This document shows positions 39,187-51,243 of a stretch of 64,000 nucleotides of DNA, piece by piece. The translations under genes were made by a program, and so were the position numbers. This DNA comes from Serpula lacrymans var. lacrymans S7.9. Taxonomy: Eukaryota > Basidiomycota > Agaricomycetes > Boletales > Serpulaceae. Location of the stretch: positions 310,001 through 374,000 of the forward strand of contig NW_006763301.1 of the NCBI RefSeq assembly GCF_000218685.1. Reading direction: 5' to 3'. Below the pieces are notes generated by a model that was given only the letters and a program-made list of their open reading frames with translations, did not search any database and was not told where the DNA came from. Each line of letters starts with the position of its first letter. Positions within the stretch are counted from its first letter, which is position 1.

Positions 39187-40985
39187 ATGAATCCCCAAGT
39201 AAGCTGTATTTTTATTCGTGTCTTTGGGTGACATTCAATCGTTATTTTCAGAAATTACCAGCCCAGCCCTCGTTCGCGACTGTAGAACAACTAATCATAC
39301 GCGAGAAGCGGGGAAACTGCATACCGATCTTTATCCAGCTACCAGCAGATCTCATAACGCCATGCATGGCATACCTTCGTATAGCGAGAGACTCTAAATA
39401 CAGCTTTCTGCTCGAGTCTGTCATCGCTGGAGAGAACATTGCACGGTACAGTTTCGTTGGTGCCGGTAAGCAAGCTCCTCAGATCCAATCGAGCCTAACC
39501 TGACCCTCTCTCTACGAAGATCCACTGAAAGTCATCAAAACTGGTCCAAACGAGGAGACCACCGGTGACCCCCTTACGGCTCTCCAGCGCGAATTAGCTG
39601 TCCATCAATATATCAAGATTCCTGAGATCCCCACTTTCACTGGTGGCGCCATTGGTTATGTTGCATACGACTGCATCCAACATTTCGAGCCCAAAACTGC
39701 TCGGCAGCTGGAAGACCCTTTGAATATCCCCGAGTCGATATTCATGCTTGCGGACACTCTACTTGTCTTCGATCACCTCTTCCAGTCGATCAAGGTTGTA
39801 TCGCACGTCTTTTATCCGAAGGATGCAGGTGCAGCCAACCTATCTTTCGTTTATCAAACGGCAGTAGCAAAGGTTAGACGGCTGGCAAAATCGGTGCTAA
39901 GCTCGGTGACGCAGGAAGTTCCGCAACCTCCCATCGTCCTGGATAACGAGGCTACGTCCAATGTGGGAAAGGAAGGATACAAGCAATTCGTGACGACTTT
40001 GAAAGAACATATCATAGCAGGTGATATAATACAAGCCGTCCCGTCTCAGCGGCTGGCTCGTCCAACGTCTTTGCACCCATTCAACGCCTACCGTCACTTG
40101 CGTCAGGTTAATCCCAGTCCGTACATGTTTTACCTGGACTGTGGAGAACTTCAGATCGTTGGTGCCAGTCCGGAGACCCTGTGCAAAGTGGAAAGCAACA
40201 AAGTATTCAACCACGCTATTGCAGGCACCATCAAGAGAGGGAAGAGTCCAGAAGGTTTGCATTGTTTTCCAAGAGTATTTGCCGTTAGAACTTATCGTTG
40301 ATCTGTAGAGGATGTAAAGTTGGGAGAAGAGCTACTGTCTTCTGAGAAGGACCGTGCCGAACATATTATGCTTGTTGACCTGGCTCGGAACGATGTGAAC
40401 CGTGTGTGCCGACCAGAAACCGTCAAGGTTGACCACCTCATGCAGGTGCAAAAATTCAGCCACGTCATCCATCTGACGTCGCAAGTATCGGGGATGCTAC
40501 GCGATGGTTTAACAAGGTCAGTGTTATATTTACCAGCTATCGGTGAATACCAAGCAGCTTATAACATGTTACAGATTCGATGCTTTCCGATCCATATTCC
40601 CCGCAGGAACTGTGTCTGGTGCACCAAAAATCAAAGCTATAGAGCTTGTTTCTGGCTTGGAACAAGAACGTCGTGGAGTTTATGCGGGTGGCGTTGGTCG
40701 ATTTGACTTTGCCGATGATGAAATGGACACATGTATTGCTATTCGTACCATGACCTTCAAAGATGGTGTTGCATATCTGCAAGCAGGGGGTGGTATCGTA
40801 TTTGATAGCGTCGAGGAGGACGAATATGTCGAGACCCTCAACAAACTGCAAGGTAATGTACGGGCGTTGAAAGAGGCTGAACGTGAGTACCAGTTTTCTT
40901 ATTCAATGTCACACGATAGCTGAATAGCTTTTTTATAGGATACTGGTATGATTTGCAGCAAGAACAAGCAAAGGTTGCAAAGTAG
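39187..40985 (+). CDS. TRP2: Anthranilate synthase component I
   Basis: Converts chorismate to anthranilate with ammonia from the glutamine amidotransferase partner, the first step of tryptophan synthesis. A 12-base first exon (ATG AAT CCC CAA) is spliced to [14 protein letters not shown]. The Trp feedback motif LLES is present ([21 protein letters not shown]). The chorismate-binding domain shows [97 protein letters not shown] and [18 protein letters not shown]. These hold the usual catalytic Glu and His and the Mg-binding acidic residues. Length is about 510 residues, as in other fungi. No amidotransferase domain is fused. The 3' end faces MRP4 only 31 bp away. A tgactca element upstream suggests general amino-acid control. 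Confidence 0.95.
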
Positions 40986-41016
40986 ATAGAGAGATTATAT
41001 AAATGTATAATGAACA

Positions 41017-42001
41017 TTAATCGTGTACTGTCGAAACCTTTGCGGCATTCTTCTCCCTGCCTCTCTTGAATCTCTCATTAGCTTGCGCCCTTCTCTGTGT
41101 TTCTTGCTCATGGATAAGTCTACCTTCTCTACCAGCCACACTAAGAATTCCTGCAATGAGCTCAGCGGTACGAGGATGTTCGTCATTTGCCGGAATGGGG
41201 TACATGACGATACGTGGATCCACATTTGTATCCACGATACCAATCGTCGGAACATGCTGAATTGCACACTCTCGGATGGCGTGCATGTTTGAAAGCGGGT
41301 TGAGGAAAATGGCAAGGTCGGGAGCGATGCGCTGTTCCTTTGAGACTTCAGGCCCAAACATTTGTAGTTTGTTCGTCAAAGTTCCTGGGAGCCATCGCTC
41401 TCCAACATGAAAAGCCTGTGGGCCAATCCTTTCTGCTGCCTTCCGCACCGTGACGCGAAGGTCCGGTCGCGTGCCCACAAAGACTACGGTACCATCCCTC
41501 GACACGATTGCCCGCACCAAATTGGCTGCCCTTCGCAGAAGTGGGAGAGTGTGATCGAGATCGATGATTGTAATGCCTGCACGTACTCCGTATGCATATG
41601 GCATGAAATTGGGGTTCATTAATGACTTTGAATGTCCCAAATGAGCGCCAGCTGCTATCAAGGCCGAGAGAGTTGCCTCTGACGGTGCTAACGGTTTGTG
41701 CAAACTATGGTGAGGCTGAAAGACGTTGTCTCGCGTTTGAGAGGAGCCATATTGGCCCATGTATTCCACTTGTAAAGAACGATTTAGCACTGTACATTGC
41801 CCCCACAAAAATGAACATACTGAGCATTTTGAATTCCGCCCGGTCCTCCTGAAATCTTCGCCAGTCTTCCACAGATTTTAAAGGCTCATTGTTGCTGAAG
41901 GATGTTACAGCATAACGTACAGGCTGTCTGGAGGGGTGCAAAGCAGTTTTTTTGAGGCACCTCGTCGCTGCCAGCCATGGACGCAGACCTGAGCTTGCCA
42001 T
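41017..42001 (-). CDS. MRP4: Mitochondrial small ribosomal subunit protein uS2m (Mrp4)
   Basis: A component of the mitochondrial 37S subunit. The N-terminus (MASSGLRPWLAATRCLKKTALHPSRQPVRYAV) is rich in Arg, Ala and Ser with no acidic residue, as in matrix-targeting sequences. After one intron (GTATGT donor near 41820) the uS2 core follows: LIAAGAHLGHSKSLMNP, YAYGVRAGITIIDLDHTLPLLRRAANLV, GTVVFVGTRPDLR, GERWLPGTLTNK, PDLAIFLNPLSNMHAIRECAIQHVPTIGIVDTNVDPRIVMYPIPAND. The C-terminus is basic (RFKRGREKNAAK). Identification is firm. The gene is divergent from the SSB HSP70 over 157 bp. Confidence 0.93.
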
Positions 42002-42158
42002 GGAAAGTCAAAGGCTGAATTTTGAGGTGGCGGTGCCAATATTCGAATCGCGTGGGTGGCTTACTTCAGCTTCCATCGATTTTTTTTCTTGCTCTTCCTC
42101 AGCCCATCACCATCACCGGTTCACTACTCCCACCCACCTTTCCTTCACACAAAAAAAA
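42002..42158. promoter_or_regulatory. 157-bp bidirectional promoter of MRP4 and SSB HSP70
   Basis: A CCAAT box lies at 42036-42040 followed by a ttcgaa block that resembles half of a heat-shock element. The HSP70 leader ends in an A-run directly before the ATG. No separate TATA box is seen. Confidence 0.5.
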
Positions 42159-43522
42159 ATGGAAGACATCTTTGACGGCGCTATCGGTATCGATCTTGGT
42201 ACCACATACTCGTGAGCTTTAGCTTTTTTCATGCCCATTCGCCTTTTTTTAAAGGGTGTATTGCAGATGTGTCGGTGTCTGGCAAAATGATCGTGTTGAA
42301 ATCATCGCCAACGACCGTAAGTCTGCCATCCACAGATATTGGATATATTCAGTCTTATTTATCTGTGTATTCAGAGGGTAACCGGACGACCCCATCTTAT
42401 GTCGCGTTCTCTTCGGAAGAGCGCTTGATCGGTGATGCTGCCAAAAATCAAGCAGCCATGAACCCCCGCAATACTGTCTTTGATGCCAAGCGTCTCATTG
42501 GTCGTCGATTCGAGTTGAGAACATTTTCTCGGTCAATATGAGAATTTTAATCTAATACATCTTTGCCAGTGACCCCGATGTCAAGAAGGTACTCTACACC
42601 TGGTTCGCAGTGATATCAGTGTATTGATTGGTTTGAATTTTTTTTTTTTTTTGCAGGACATGGTTCACTGGCCGTTTGAAGTTGTTGAAAAAGAAGGATC
42701 GCCTTTGATCAAGGTTAACTACCTTGGCGAAGAAAAAACTTTCAGCCCACAGGAAGTCTCTTCCATGGTTCTCACTAAAATGAAAGAAATCTCTGAGGCT
42801 AAACTTGGTAAAACCGTGAAAAAAGCAGTTGTAACGTATGTTATTCTACATGTTTCAACGTCCGTTTTTTGTGTTGAGCGGTTCGGATTTATAGGGTCCC
42901 CGCTTACTTTAACGACTCGCAACGTCTGGCCACCAAGGATGCTGGTGCTATTTCTGGTCTGGATGTTCTTCGTATCATCAACGAGCCTACAGCTGCTGCC
43001 ATTGCTTACGGTCTTGACCGTCAATCAAAAGCTGAGAAGAACGTCCTTATTTTCGATCTTGGTGGAGGAACTTTCGATGTTTCGCTGCTCAACATCAGCG
43101 GTGGTGTATTCGCTGTGAAAGCTACTGCCGGTGACACCCATTTGGGTGGTGAAGATTTCGATAACACCCTTTTGGAGCACTTCAAGAACGAGTTCAAGAA
43201 AAAGACCAAACACGATATCTCAGAAGACCCCCGTGCTCTCAGACGTCTAAGGAGTGCTTGCGAGCGTGCCAAGCGTACTCTCTCTAGTGTCACCCAAACG
43301 ACTGTTGAGGTTGACTCTTTATACCAGGTTTGTTTATTTAGGAAGCTAAAGTGAATCACGCGTTTCTAACACGTTAGATAGGGCGAAGACTTCTCTGCCA
43401 ACATCACCCGTGCTCGTTTCGAGGAGATCAACGCAGTTATGTTCAAATCGACTCTCGAGCCCGTAGAGAAAGTCCTCAAAGACGCCAAAATGCCCCGTGA
43501 GAAGGTTGACGATATCGTCTTG

Positions 43523-43554
<32 letters not shown>

Positions 43555-44457
43555 GGCTCTCGTTTCAGAGTACTTCGGTGGCCGTCAGCTGAACAAGTCC
43601 ATCAACCCTGATGAGGCCGTTGCTTACGGTGCTGCTGTTCAGGCTGCTGTCCTCACTGGTCAGACTTCCGAAAAGACCCAGGACCTCCTCCTTCTCGATG
43701 TTGCTCCTTTGTCTCTTGGTGTTGCCATGCAGGGTGACGTTTTCGGTGTTGTCGTTCCCCGTAACACTCCTATCCCCACCAACAAGTCACGGACATTCAC
43801 CACCGTGGAGGACAACCAAACAACCGTCACCTTCCCTGTGTAAGTTTTTAATGCGCCTCTCCATCATGCTTTATCTTACACTGATAAATCACAGCTACGA
43901 GGGAGAGCGTACCCAGTGCCGTGACAATCGTCTCCTCGGCGAGTTCGAGCTTAACGGCATTCCTCCTATGCCCCGCGGACAGGCTGAGTTGGTCACCACA
44001 TTCGAGGTTGACGCCAACGGTCTTTTGAAGGTATCTGCCCAAGATCGCGCATCTGGCCGCAAGGCATCCATCAGTGAGTATCATTCCTCCGTCACGTCAT
44101 CGCTTTTTCTAAGTTCGAAATCGCACAGGCATCACCAACTCTGTTGGCCGTCTGTCATCTGCCGAGATTGACCAGATGATCAAGGATGCTGAGCAATTCA
44201 AGCAGGCTGACAAGGAGTTCTCCGCCCGCCATGAGGCCAAATCTGACTTGGAAGCATACATTCACCAAGTCGAGGGTACCATCACGTCTCCGGAGATCGG
44301 CATGAAGCTCAAGCGCGGAGCCAAGTCTCAAGTTGAGGCTGAGCTTGCACGTGCACTTGAAAAACTTGAGATCGAAGATTCGAGCGCTGACGAACTGAGG
44401 AAAGCTCAGCTTGGCATCAAGCGCGCACTCCAAAAAGCAACTGCTGGTCTCCGGTGA
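42159..44457 (+). CDS. SSB1: Cytosolic HSP70, ribosome-associated SSB class
   Basis: An ATP-driven chaperone acting on nascent chains at the ribosome. The protein starts [18 protein letters not shown]. The nucleotide-binding signatures follow in order: [94 protein letters not shown]. The substrate domain has [20 protein letters not shown] and [16 protein letters not shown]. The C-terminus ends [12 protein letters not shown] with no EEVD, and the RLIGRRFDDPDV and [19 protein letters not shown] blocks follow SSB, not SSA. About seven introns, including the first after TYS. Around 610 residues, the SSB length. Codon choice is biased toward C-ending codons in the 3' exons, which suits high expression. 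Confidence 0.95.
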
Positions 44458-44706
44458 TTTGTGGAAGAGAGACGCAGTAGAATATCACGCTGTTGTTGTC
44501 TTGTTGTCCCTTTCATAGTTTGCTCTTTCATTTTGCATATCCATCCCTAAAACTTGAAGTCGAGTCATTTCTGGTTGCAACGAAGGCATCAGGCTACCGT
44601 CTTCCAGACTCGTAAGTAATAGTGTCCAAATTGTAGAGATATAGACGATGCAACACGAATAGTTATGATCATAATCATGATGGATGCAAAGATATGCTAC
44701 AGGTCA

Positions 44707-46098
44707 TTACGAGTCAGACGAAATTGCTTTGTGAATCCGTAACCCTACTTCAAGAATCCAGAGTTCTTCGTCGGCCCCATCGCAAATAGCTTTATCAGCT
44801 TCCGCAAAAGCGAGTGCACATATTGATTTTTGTCGAGCGTGCAAAGTGGGATGAAGTATAACGATATCGTGCAGCTTTTGGCACGAACAAGTCACCGTTC
44901 AGTTGGCAAGGTAGATCAGGACACCAGACGAGACGACCTTACCTGTGAAACTATCTGGGATGCGGAGTAACCTTGCCGCATTAGTTCTTTCACTTTCGCT
45001 TGGACAGCGTCAAATCCTCGTGTTTTTTTCCGCCCATCGTTGTCTACGTCCATATCTCCAACAATCTCAACGCCCAATGTTTTAGCAAAATCATGCACGA
45101 CAGCATCAGGTACTACGCCTGCTATCTCTTGAATGTCGCCTGCTGTGATTGGCGTTGGTGGATTCGTCGATGCGGAAAGACGAGAAGCTGATTGAAGGTA
45201 GGTTATCGAACGGCGAAGATCTCCTGAAGAAGTATTTATGAGGGCTGAAATGACGTCGGGTTCCAAGACAACGTGTTCAGCTGTAGCAATCTGGGAAAGG
45301 CGAGAAGAGGTGGAGGATGAATCTAAAGGAGTAAATCGAAATTTGGAACAACGCGATGCAAGTGGTTCAATGATCCTCAAGAAATGGTGAGCCAATGTAA
45401 GTCTCAGTACAGTAAAGATGGCACACCTGGTGACATAGTTGCATACTAGACAGAACCGAGTAATCCGCGCGTATGTTTCCATTATGCGACGCAATGCACC
45501 TTGAGCATCTTGAGTCATCGAGTCTGCTTCGTCCAAGATGATGATTTTGTATGGTGGACAAGGGTATGTTTTGCCGTCGGACGCGACCATTTGTGCTCGG
45601 GGCGTTTGGCGAGCGAAGTTTTTTATCTTTTCCCTTACGATACTGATTCCACGCTCGTCAGATGCATTAAGCTCGAGTACCCTGTTCCGAAAGTTATCTG
45701 GTCTATCGTAGAAGTTTAAAAAATCACGGATTCACAAGTACAAAAAGCACACACCCGAATAGCTGTCTAGACAACGCGAGGATAGTAGATGTTTTCCCTG
45801 TCCCCGGTGGCCCATAGAACAACATGTGAGGAAGCTGAAGTCCCATTAGATATAGCTAAGAGAGTAGAAGTAGTATATAGCGCACATTTGTGGAAGTGAG
45901 CGTTTTCCTCAGCACTGCTACTGTGTGTTCTTGTGCGGAAACATCGTCTATAGTTTTTGGTCGGCTGCGTTGATTCTTTCAATATGAATCTTGAGACGGG
46001 TGGAAAGAAACTCACTATTTCTCTACCCAAGGCTGCAAAGCAGGGTCAGCCGTGTGTTTTGGGGTCGCTTTGTTGGATTGGACTTGAAAAAATGCCAT
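44707..46098 (-). CDS. RFC2: Replication factor C small subunit (yeast Rfc2, human RFC4)
   Basis: An AAA+ subunit of the clamp loader that opens PCNA at primer ends. The protein starts [28 protein letters not shown]. Walker A is [14 protein letters not shown], Walker B is [15 protein letters not shown] (DEAD box), and sensor 1 is [22 protein letters not shown] with the SRC arginine finger. SAGDLRR-type sensor 2 is [16 protein letters not shown]. The collar region has [31 protein letters not shown] and [13 protein letters not shown]. The ordering and the QLHD...DGADE block point to the yeast Rfc2/human RFC4 orthologue; human RFC2 is a different subunit. About six introns. It shares a 191-bp divergent promoter with CAC1. 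Confidence 0.94.
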
Positions 46099-46289
46099 AG
46101 CTGTCCCTTTAATTTTAGAATATGGCTGCAATAGTATTTGGACGCGTCAAAGCGCGACCGTGCCAGTGACCGCGTTCATTGGACGCGTCCTATATCTGAC
46201 AAATTGTTTCCCACAGTAGTCTGCCTGCACTGAGCGACTGTAAAGCTCAACCTGATGCTCTGTTGTTTATGCCATCTCCCTTGCATGTC
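46099..46289. promoter_or_regulatory. RFC2/CAC1 bidirectional promoter with MluI cell-cycle boxes
   Basis: Two perfect ACGCGT sites (46142-46147 and 46183-46188) lie between the two start codons. Two more (46402-46407 and 46434-46439) lie in an early CAC1 intron. ACGCGT is the box bound by MBF in yeasts at G1/S genes. Confidence 0.65.
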
Positions 46290-49236
46290 ATGTCAGAATC
46301 ACATTTCAACAAAGGTATCACAATGGCTCTTTATAAAGTCTACGTTTACTGATATTCGTATACAGATACACCAGTAAAAGCCGGTAAGATGTTGTCCAGT
46401 GACGCGTTTTGGTTTTCCCCAAGCATACAGTTGACGCGTTGGACTGTCAGGACAACCAGAGAGACGCGCCATTTTCGAACTGAAGAATGGAAAAGTCATC
46501 TTTAAACAGAAACCCATATCTTTCGAGAAACTTACAGAGACTATGCAAGGTGCGCGCTTGTTACAGATGTTTATGTGTGAGCGATCCTGACTACAGAGTA
46601 TTTTCGTAGAGATTGTAAAGTTCAGGGAAATGCTTGACCAAAGAATCGAAAAACAGGAACTTCCTCTTGCGACTATACCCGATGACTACAAGTCGCTAAT
46701 TGTGAAGCTGGCTCACGAAAGGTCTGTAAACCAGTAACTTGGCATGGATGCACATTTGTTAAAGTGCCATACATTACACAGTGACAAAGCAGTCACAGCT
46801 CTCGCAAAACATATCCATCACGAACTACTCCCTGCCCACGACGAGGATGAAGATAGCAGTGAGCGCGCTAAGATAGCGTCCGCATTACCGCTATCTGTGG
46901 TGGAACACGCAATAAAATCTATTATGAGCCGCAACAACTATGGTCTTGACGGGCCACTAGGCTATAAACTACCTCCGTCATTGTGTGTTTGGCGCTGGGA
47001 GGTTAAGGATGAATACCGGGATTGGCTACCAAAGTCTGGGAAGGAGAAAGCCGAAGCTCGATTAACGGAGCGGATGCAGGTTGGCGTAATATTTCTTTAT
47101 CAATACTCGACTTACTGAGAGAGGTATCCCAAGGCAAAGAAAGAGCTCAATGCCTTATTCCAAAGTTTGCCCCAAGATGAACGAGACTCCATCATGGATC
47201 CGAAGGGGACTCATAAACTTCCTACGAAAGACATCAATAAAGGAGACGCACCACCTCACCCAGAAGTCATCATTATTGAGGATGACTCTGACCTCAAAGA
47301 CTCTGATGGAATTCAGTCAAATAAAAATAGCGAAGAAACTGAAAATATTGCTGTGCGTATCAACATTATTCTATTCTGGATGGTTACTACATTGTCTCGC
47401 AGCAACCTGGGGATATGACACCCAAAACTCGCTCAAAGAAAGCCACAGATCTAGAGAAGGCTGCGAAAGTATGATTTCCAGTGCTTTTGGCTTTTTTAAT
47501 GACTCACGATTGATTATTACCTAGGCCAAGGAAAGGCAAGAAAAACTAGTTGCCAAGGCTGAGAAGGAGAAGAGGGAGAAAGATGCTCAGAATAAATCTC
47601 GGTCGCTTATGGCAAATTTCTTTGGCAAAGTCAGGGGTACAGAGAGCAAGTTACCTCCAAGGGAGGCCAACGCCAGTGCTGGTCCTTCTTCTGCCGAGTC
47701 TGATTTCCAGAAAACATTTAAGCCTTTTGTGCTGAAAAAGGATGCAGAGATTGCCCCCGTCAATTGGTTTTTAGAATGTCGGAAGAAGAGATCGTCGAAG
47801 GGCAATGTAATGAAGGATTATGGGGATGTTATTGTGATTGAAGACGAGGACGAGCACGCCACAGATAAGGAGGACCCCGACGTCGAGAAAGCTGGCAGGA
47901 GTAATGAGAGCGAAACAGTCGACGTTTCACAATGGAGTTCGCATGGTATGGAGTTGTTGATGCATTGCTATTGTATCTCTCTAACAATACGAGCAGAGCG
48001 GCTTCAGTCGACCCTTAAGTCTATGGCATCGCTCCGCCATCCATCACATATGCCTCCAAAATCATTGAACTTTAAAACATTCCGGCCACACAATACCCGT
48101 GACATCGTTTCATTACTCAACGAGGCTGAAATTGCCGGGGATCCTGCTCAAGTCCGTTCGTTGCTTTCTGTTTTGCGCAACCGTAACATCCTTCCTGCCA
48201 AAGTGCTCATATTCGAAGGAGACGCACGGCCGGGTTACTACGGCACATGGACGCGAAATTCTCGTGTGATTGGTCCCCGAACGCCATTTGCGCGGGACAT
48301 GCTGGTTCTGGATTATGGTTATGATAGTGGAGAGGAATGGGAAGCAGAAGCGCCAGGAGATGCCGACGATGTGGTAGAGGATGGCGAGGAAGATGACAAT
48401 GACGGGGATGATGCTGATTCGGATTTGGAAAGCTGGTTGGTGGACGATGATGACATGGAAGACATCGGGACGCCAGATGAAGACCTCGACTCGTCGCCTA
48501 TGCCTATGTCGATAGATATACCCATGCCACCTCCGAAGAGAAAAACTGAAGCTCCAGAAAAGAAGATGGGCAAGAAGAGGAAGGTCGTTATCCCTCTAGT
48601 ACCGTACGCTAAAGGGCCTTGCTGGGAATCAACCATTGGGTGGTGTGAATATGATGCCTTCCGGCCCTACCGTGTACAACTCTTCAATGGTAAGTCTAAG
48701 GTTGCTGTGCGTTATCATGCGATTTTGGCATCTTGTTGATATCTTCTTGGTCAGATACGCCGTATCCCATTGATCCTTTTACATTCGTCTCAAAGTCTGT
48801 AGAGGAACAGACTGCCCCACCAAACCACGACATCGCATTTGTCGTTCCACCTTTGCCAGATCACGTTTTGGCATCCACAGTAGTTGCAGGCCCTTCGAAA
48901 CCAACATCGTCTACCTCAGCAATGAAACGCATGACGTCAATTCCCACTCCCAAAACAGCCTTTCCAGACGCCCATATCCCACTTTTGCTTTCAAAAATTT
49001 CGTCTGTTGCCACGGGTAATATCAATTTCCTAGTTGAAAGTGTGTTCCAAGAGCTGCGAACGCACAAAGTTAAGAAGAATGCTATTGAAGCAAAGGTAAA
49101 AGAGCTGGGGGAAAAGTCGAAGGAGAAGAAGATATGGGTAGTCAAAGAAGATGTTCGAGTAAGTCCTCCCTTCGCTCATGTGGATAATATGTCTATGTCG
49201 TTAACACTCAAGCAGGCGTTGTATGCACAATCATGA
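46290..49236 (+). CDS. CAC1: Chromatin assembly factor 1 large subunit (p150/Cac1/Pcf1)
   Basis: The largest CAF-1 subunit puts H3-H4 onto newly replicated DNA and is recruited by PCNA. The reading begins MSESHFNKDTPVKAG and passes through small exons to RAIFELKNGKVIFKQKPISFEKLTETMQEIVKFREML. A charged KER-type region follows (KATDLEKAAKAKERQEKLVAKAEKEKREKDAQNK). After it, KSRSLMANFFGKV resembles a PIP box (Q/K-x-x-L/M-x-x-F-F). The ED domain is the best landmark: KVLIFEGDARPGYYGTWTRNS, LDYGYDSGEEWE, then a long acidic run (DDVVEDGEEDDNDGDDADSD). A C-terminal winged-helix-like part follows (IPLLLSKISSVATGNINFLVESVFQEL) and ends ALYAQS. About ten introns. The first three exons were joined by phase alone and are less sure than the rest. 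Confidence 0.88.
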
Positions 49237-49485
49237 TCTTCTCCCACACACCTCATTCATTTCATTATACCTGCAGTGGACCTGTTGATCTTTCCATAGT
49301 TAAAATGATGTGCCTCGCTGTTGTTATATCTTGCATGTTAGAAATATATATTATCCCGGGACACAGTTAATTGCTCAAAATAAGAACGACATGGATAATA
49401 CAGTATTATGACCAGGTATTAAGCTTGCTAATAATCCTACAAGGACGGACAGTCGCACTAAGGGCTACAGAGGTATTTCGAGAAG

Positions 49486-50305
49486 TTATGTCGAAGCGAG
49501 TTTCCAGAGAAGGTTCGCGTCTTCGTATGCGGATCTGTTGCGGTCTTCTGGAACCGAGTAAACGTCACCAGACTGGCCACCTTAAATCCTGTTAGTCTGA
49601 AGAACTTGAGACCCAGGATGAGGTACTTACGGATAAGCATTTTTGTCCCTGCACCGTCCTCGTCCACGACAGGATCAAACCCTATTGCTCTATATATCTT
49701 CAAGCGCAAGCTAATGCATGGCTTGTGTCAGCAGTATAACCAAGCTGGATATTTTGGACACGTACGTAGCACCATCTAGCTCTCGCTGATGCTCCTGTGC
49801 GGGATCCAGCTCTTCCAACGCATGGGCTTCTTCTTTGAGAGCGGCAAGCTCAGCCTCCTTGCTCGAAAGTGAGCCTTCCGCGTCACGTATAGCCTTGGCG
49901 AGAGAGAGCCGAGTAGCATCCAGATCATTCAGCTGGGCAGCATGTTGCTCAGCTGTTGGAACTGATGACGGTCTAGTGGACGATTTACGCGCTCCCTCGA
50001 GAACACGAGAGAGAGCTAAAGTGAGACGAAATATCTTCAGTAATAGAGTAGGTCTAGATTCTATACGGCTACCTTTCATGTTTGCATAAGCTTCATCGAT
50101 TTCTTGTTTGCCTTTCGCATGATTGATCTTCATCCGTTCTTCTGCAGCGGTTATCGTGAGGAAGTCATCGGTGGGATCAATCATAGTGGTCATCTCCCGA
50201 AGGAGTTTTCTGTGATTGATGTGGTTAAGAAAAGCACCAGACAGAGATTTAATAGCTAGCTTACATGCAGTCTTGCATATCTTTGGATTGCGGTTCTTTC
50301 GCCAT
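49486..50305 (-). CDS. SPC24: Spc24, Ndc80 kinetochore complex subunit
   Basis: With Spc25, Spc24 forms the centromere-facing end of the Ndc80 complex. The start at 50305 reads MAKEPQSKDMQDC, and an intron (GTAAGC...CACAG) leads into IKLLREMTTMIDPTDDFLTITAAEERM. A coiled coil follows: KQEIDEAYANMK, ALSRVLEGARK, LNDLDATRLSLAKAIRDAEGSLSSKEAELAALKEEAHALEEL. The C-terminal RWD-like domain is GATLRLKIYRAIGFDPVVDEDGAGTKMLIR, then GQSGDVYSVPEDRNRSAYEDANLLWKLAST-stop, reached through an acceptor at TTTAAG near 49568. About 195-200 residues, normal for fungi. An ATG further upstream lies in KDZ transposon debris and is rejected as the start. Confidence 0.85.
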
Positions 50306-50397
50306 CGTATAAAGCACATGAACTCGAACAACTTTCCAGCGCGTCGACTGGGAGGGACTACATTTCTCACGTGAATATCACGTGCCTCGCGTAACAT

Positions 50398-51000
50398 GGC
50401 AATGTTGCGGAGTCCAGTTGCATTGGGATTCAGCTGTGTACTTGTCTTGAGGTGGTCTGATTTGAGCTCTTGATATTTTTGTAATATTTCTGCCTGGCAC
50501 CCAAGAGATATGATTGCAAGTCAGGCTCTCTTATATATGGCTGAGTGGACTTTGATGTCAGCTTCCATGTGGGTAACCTCTGCCCAAGCCTTCAACTTTT
50601 GAGAGCCCTGGGCCGCTCTCACCTTTGTCCTGAACAGAAATGACTTTTGACCCAGTAAGATTCATATCTGATGCAAGGCATCATTGGCCTGACCTTCCCA
50701 GAGTGTAAGCTCCTGACCTACTAGATGGTGTAGGCCTTCAATTTTGCAAGTGTCTGGAAAAGGGCCTTTTCCTAAGTTAGAGGGTAACACCAACTTTCTC
50801 CTCTCAATAGGCTCATTGTCACCATCAAAGGAACCCAGAAGGTCAAACAGATTTATGTCTTCTGCATTATTGTTTTTGTTGGAGTTTTGCAACATCAATA
50901 TTACCTAGACACCTTTCAACCTTGAGGTTGAAAGCATCTATGCGGGAGAGCAGGTGTTGACACCTTTCCTCTAACTCCAGTTTTTCTGCGGTTGTGCCCT
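50398..51000 (-). pseudogene. C-terminal remnant of a KDZ-type transposase
   Basis: A minus-strand reading resembles the C-terminal part common to KDZ proteins of mushrooms: SKLELEERCQHLLSRIDAFN, an offset, then RRKLVLPSNLGKGPFPDTCK, GLHHLVGQELTLWEGQANDALHQI, KSFLFRTKVRAAQGSQKLKAWAEV, IISLGCQAEILQKYQELKSDHLKTSTQLNPNATGLRN. Two in-frame TGA codons (50662-50664 and 50521-50523) stand where the family has Arg. The RT-like N-terminal and catalytic parts are absent. It ends about 90 bp before the SPC24 start and may now supply part of that promoter. Confidence 0.65.
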
Positions 51001-51243
51001 TTTTGTTAATTTGTTTTGCATACATTTGCAGCTATATCCTGTTGAGTAGAGTTAATCAGCATTCAAAATGTATGTATTCCCAGGATCCTGGGGGCCCAGG
51101 GACTTACTAAGTCTCTTCCAACTTCAGACCCATCAATAACCAAGCAGTGATTCCTTGGACCACTCCATTTCTTGTTTCCTGTTGCAATGGATGCAGCCGG
51201 ATTTCTGCTTTGCTGGGTAATTTTACTATAGTGACTTCATATA
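51001..51243. other. Spacer between KDZ and Tc1 remnants
   Basis: No coding signal. ctgttgcaatg at about 51178-51188 is a third copy of the core of the inverted repeat just downstream. Confidence 0.4.

Noticed and set aside
50306..50397. Upstream ATG at 50397 as the SPC24 start
   Set aside because: It lies in KDZ debris; the ATG at 50305 with an intron after 13 codons gives the family N-terminus.
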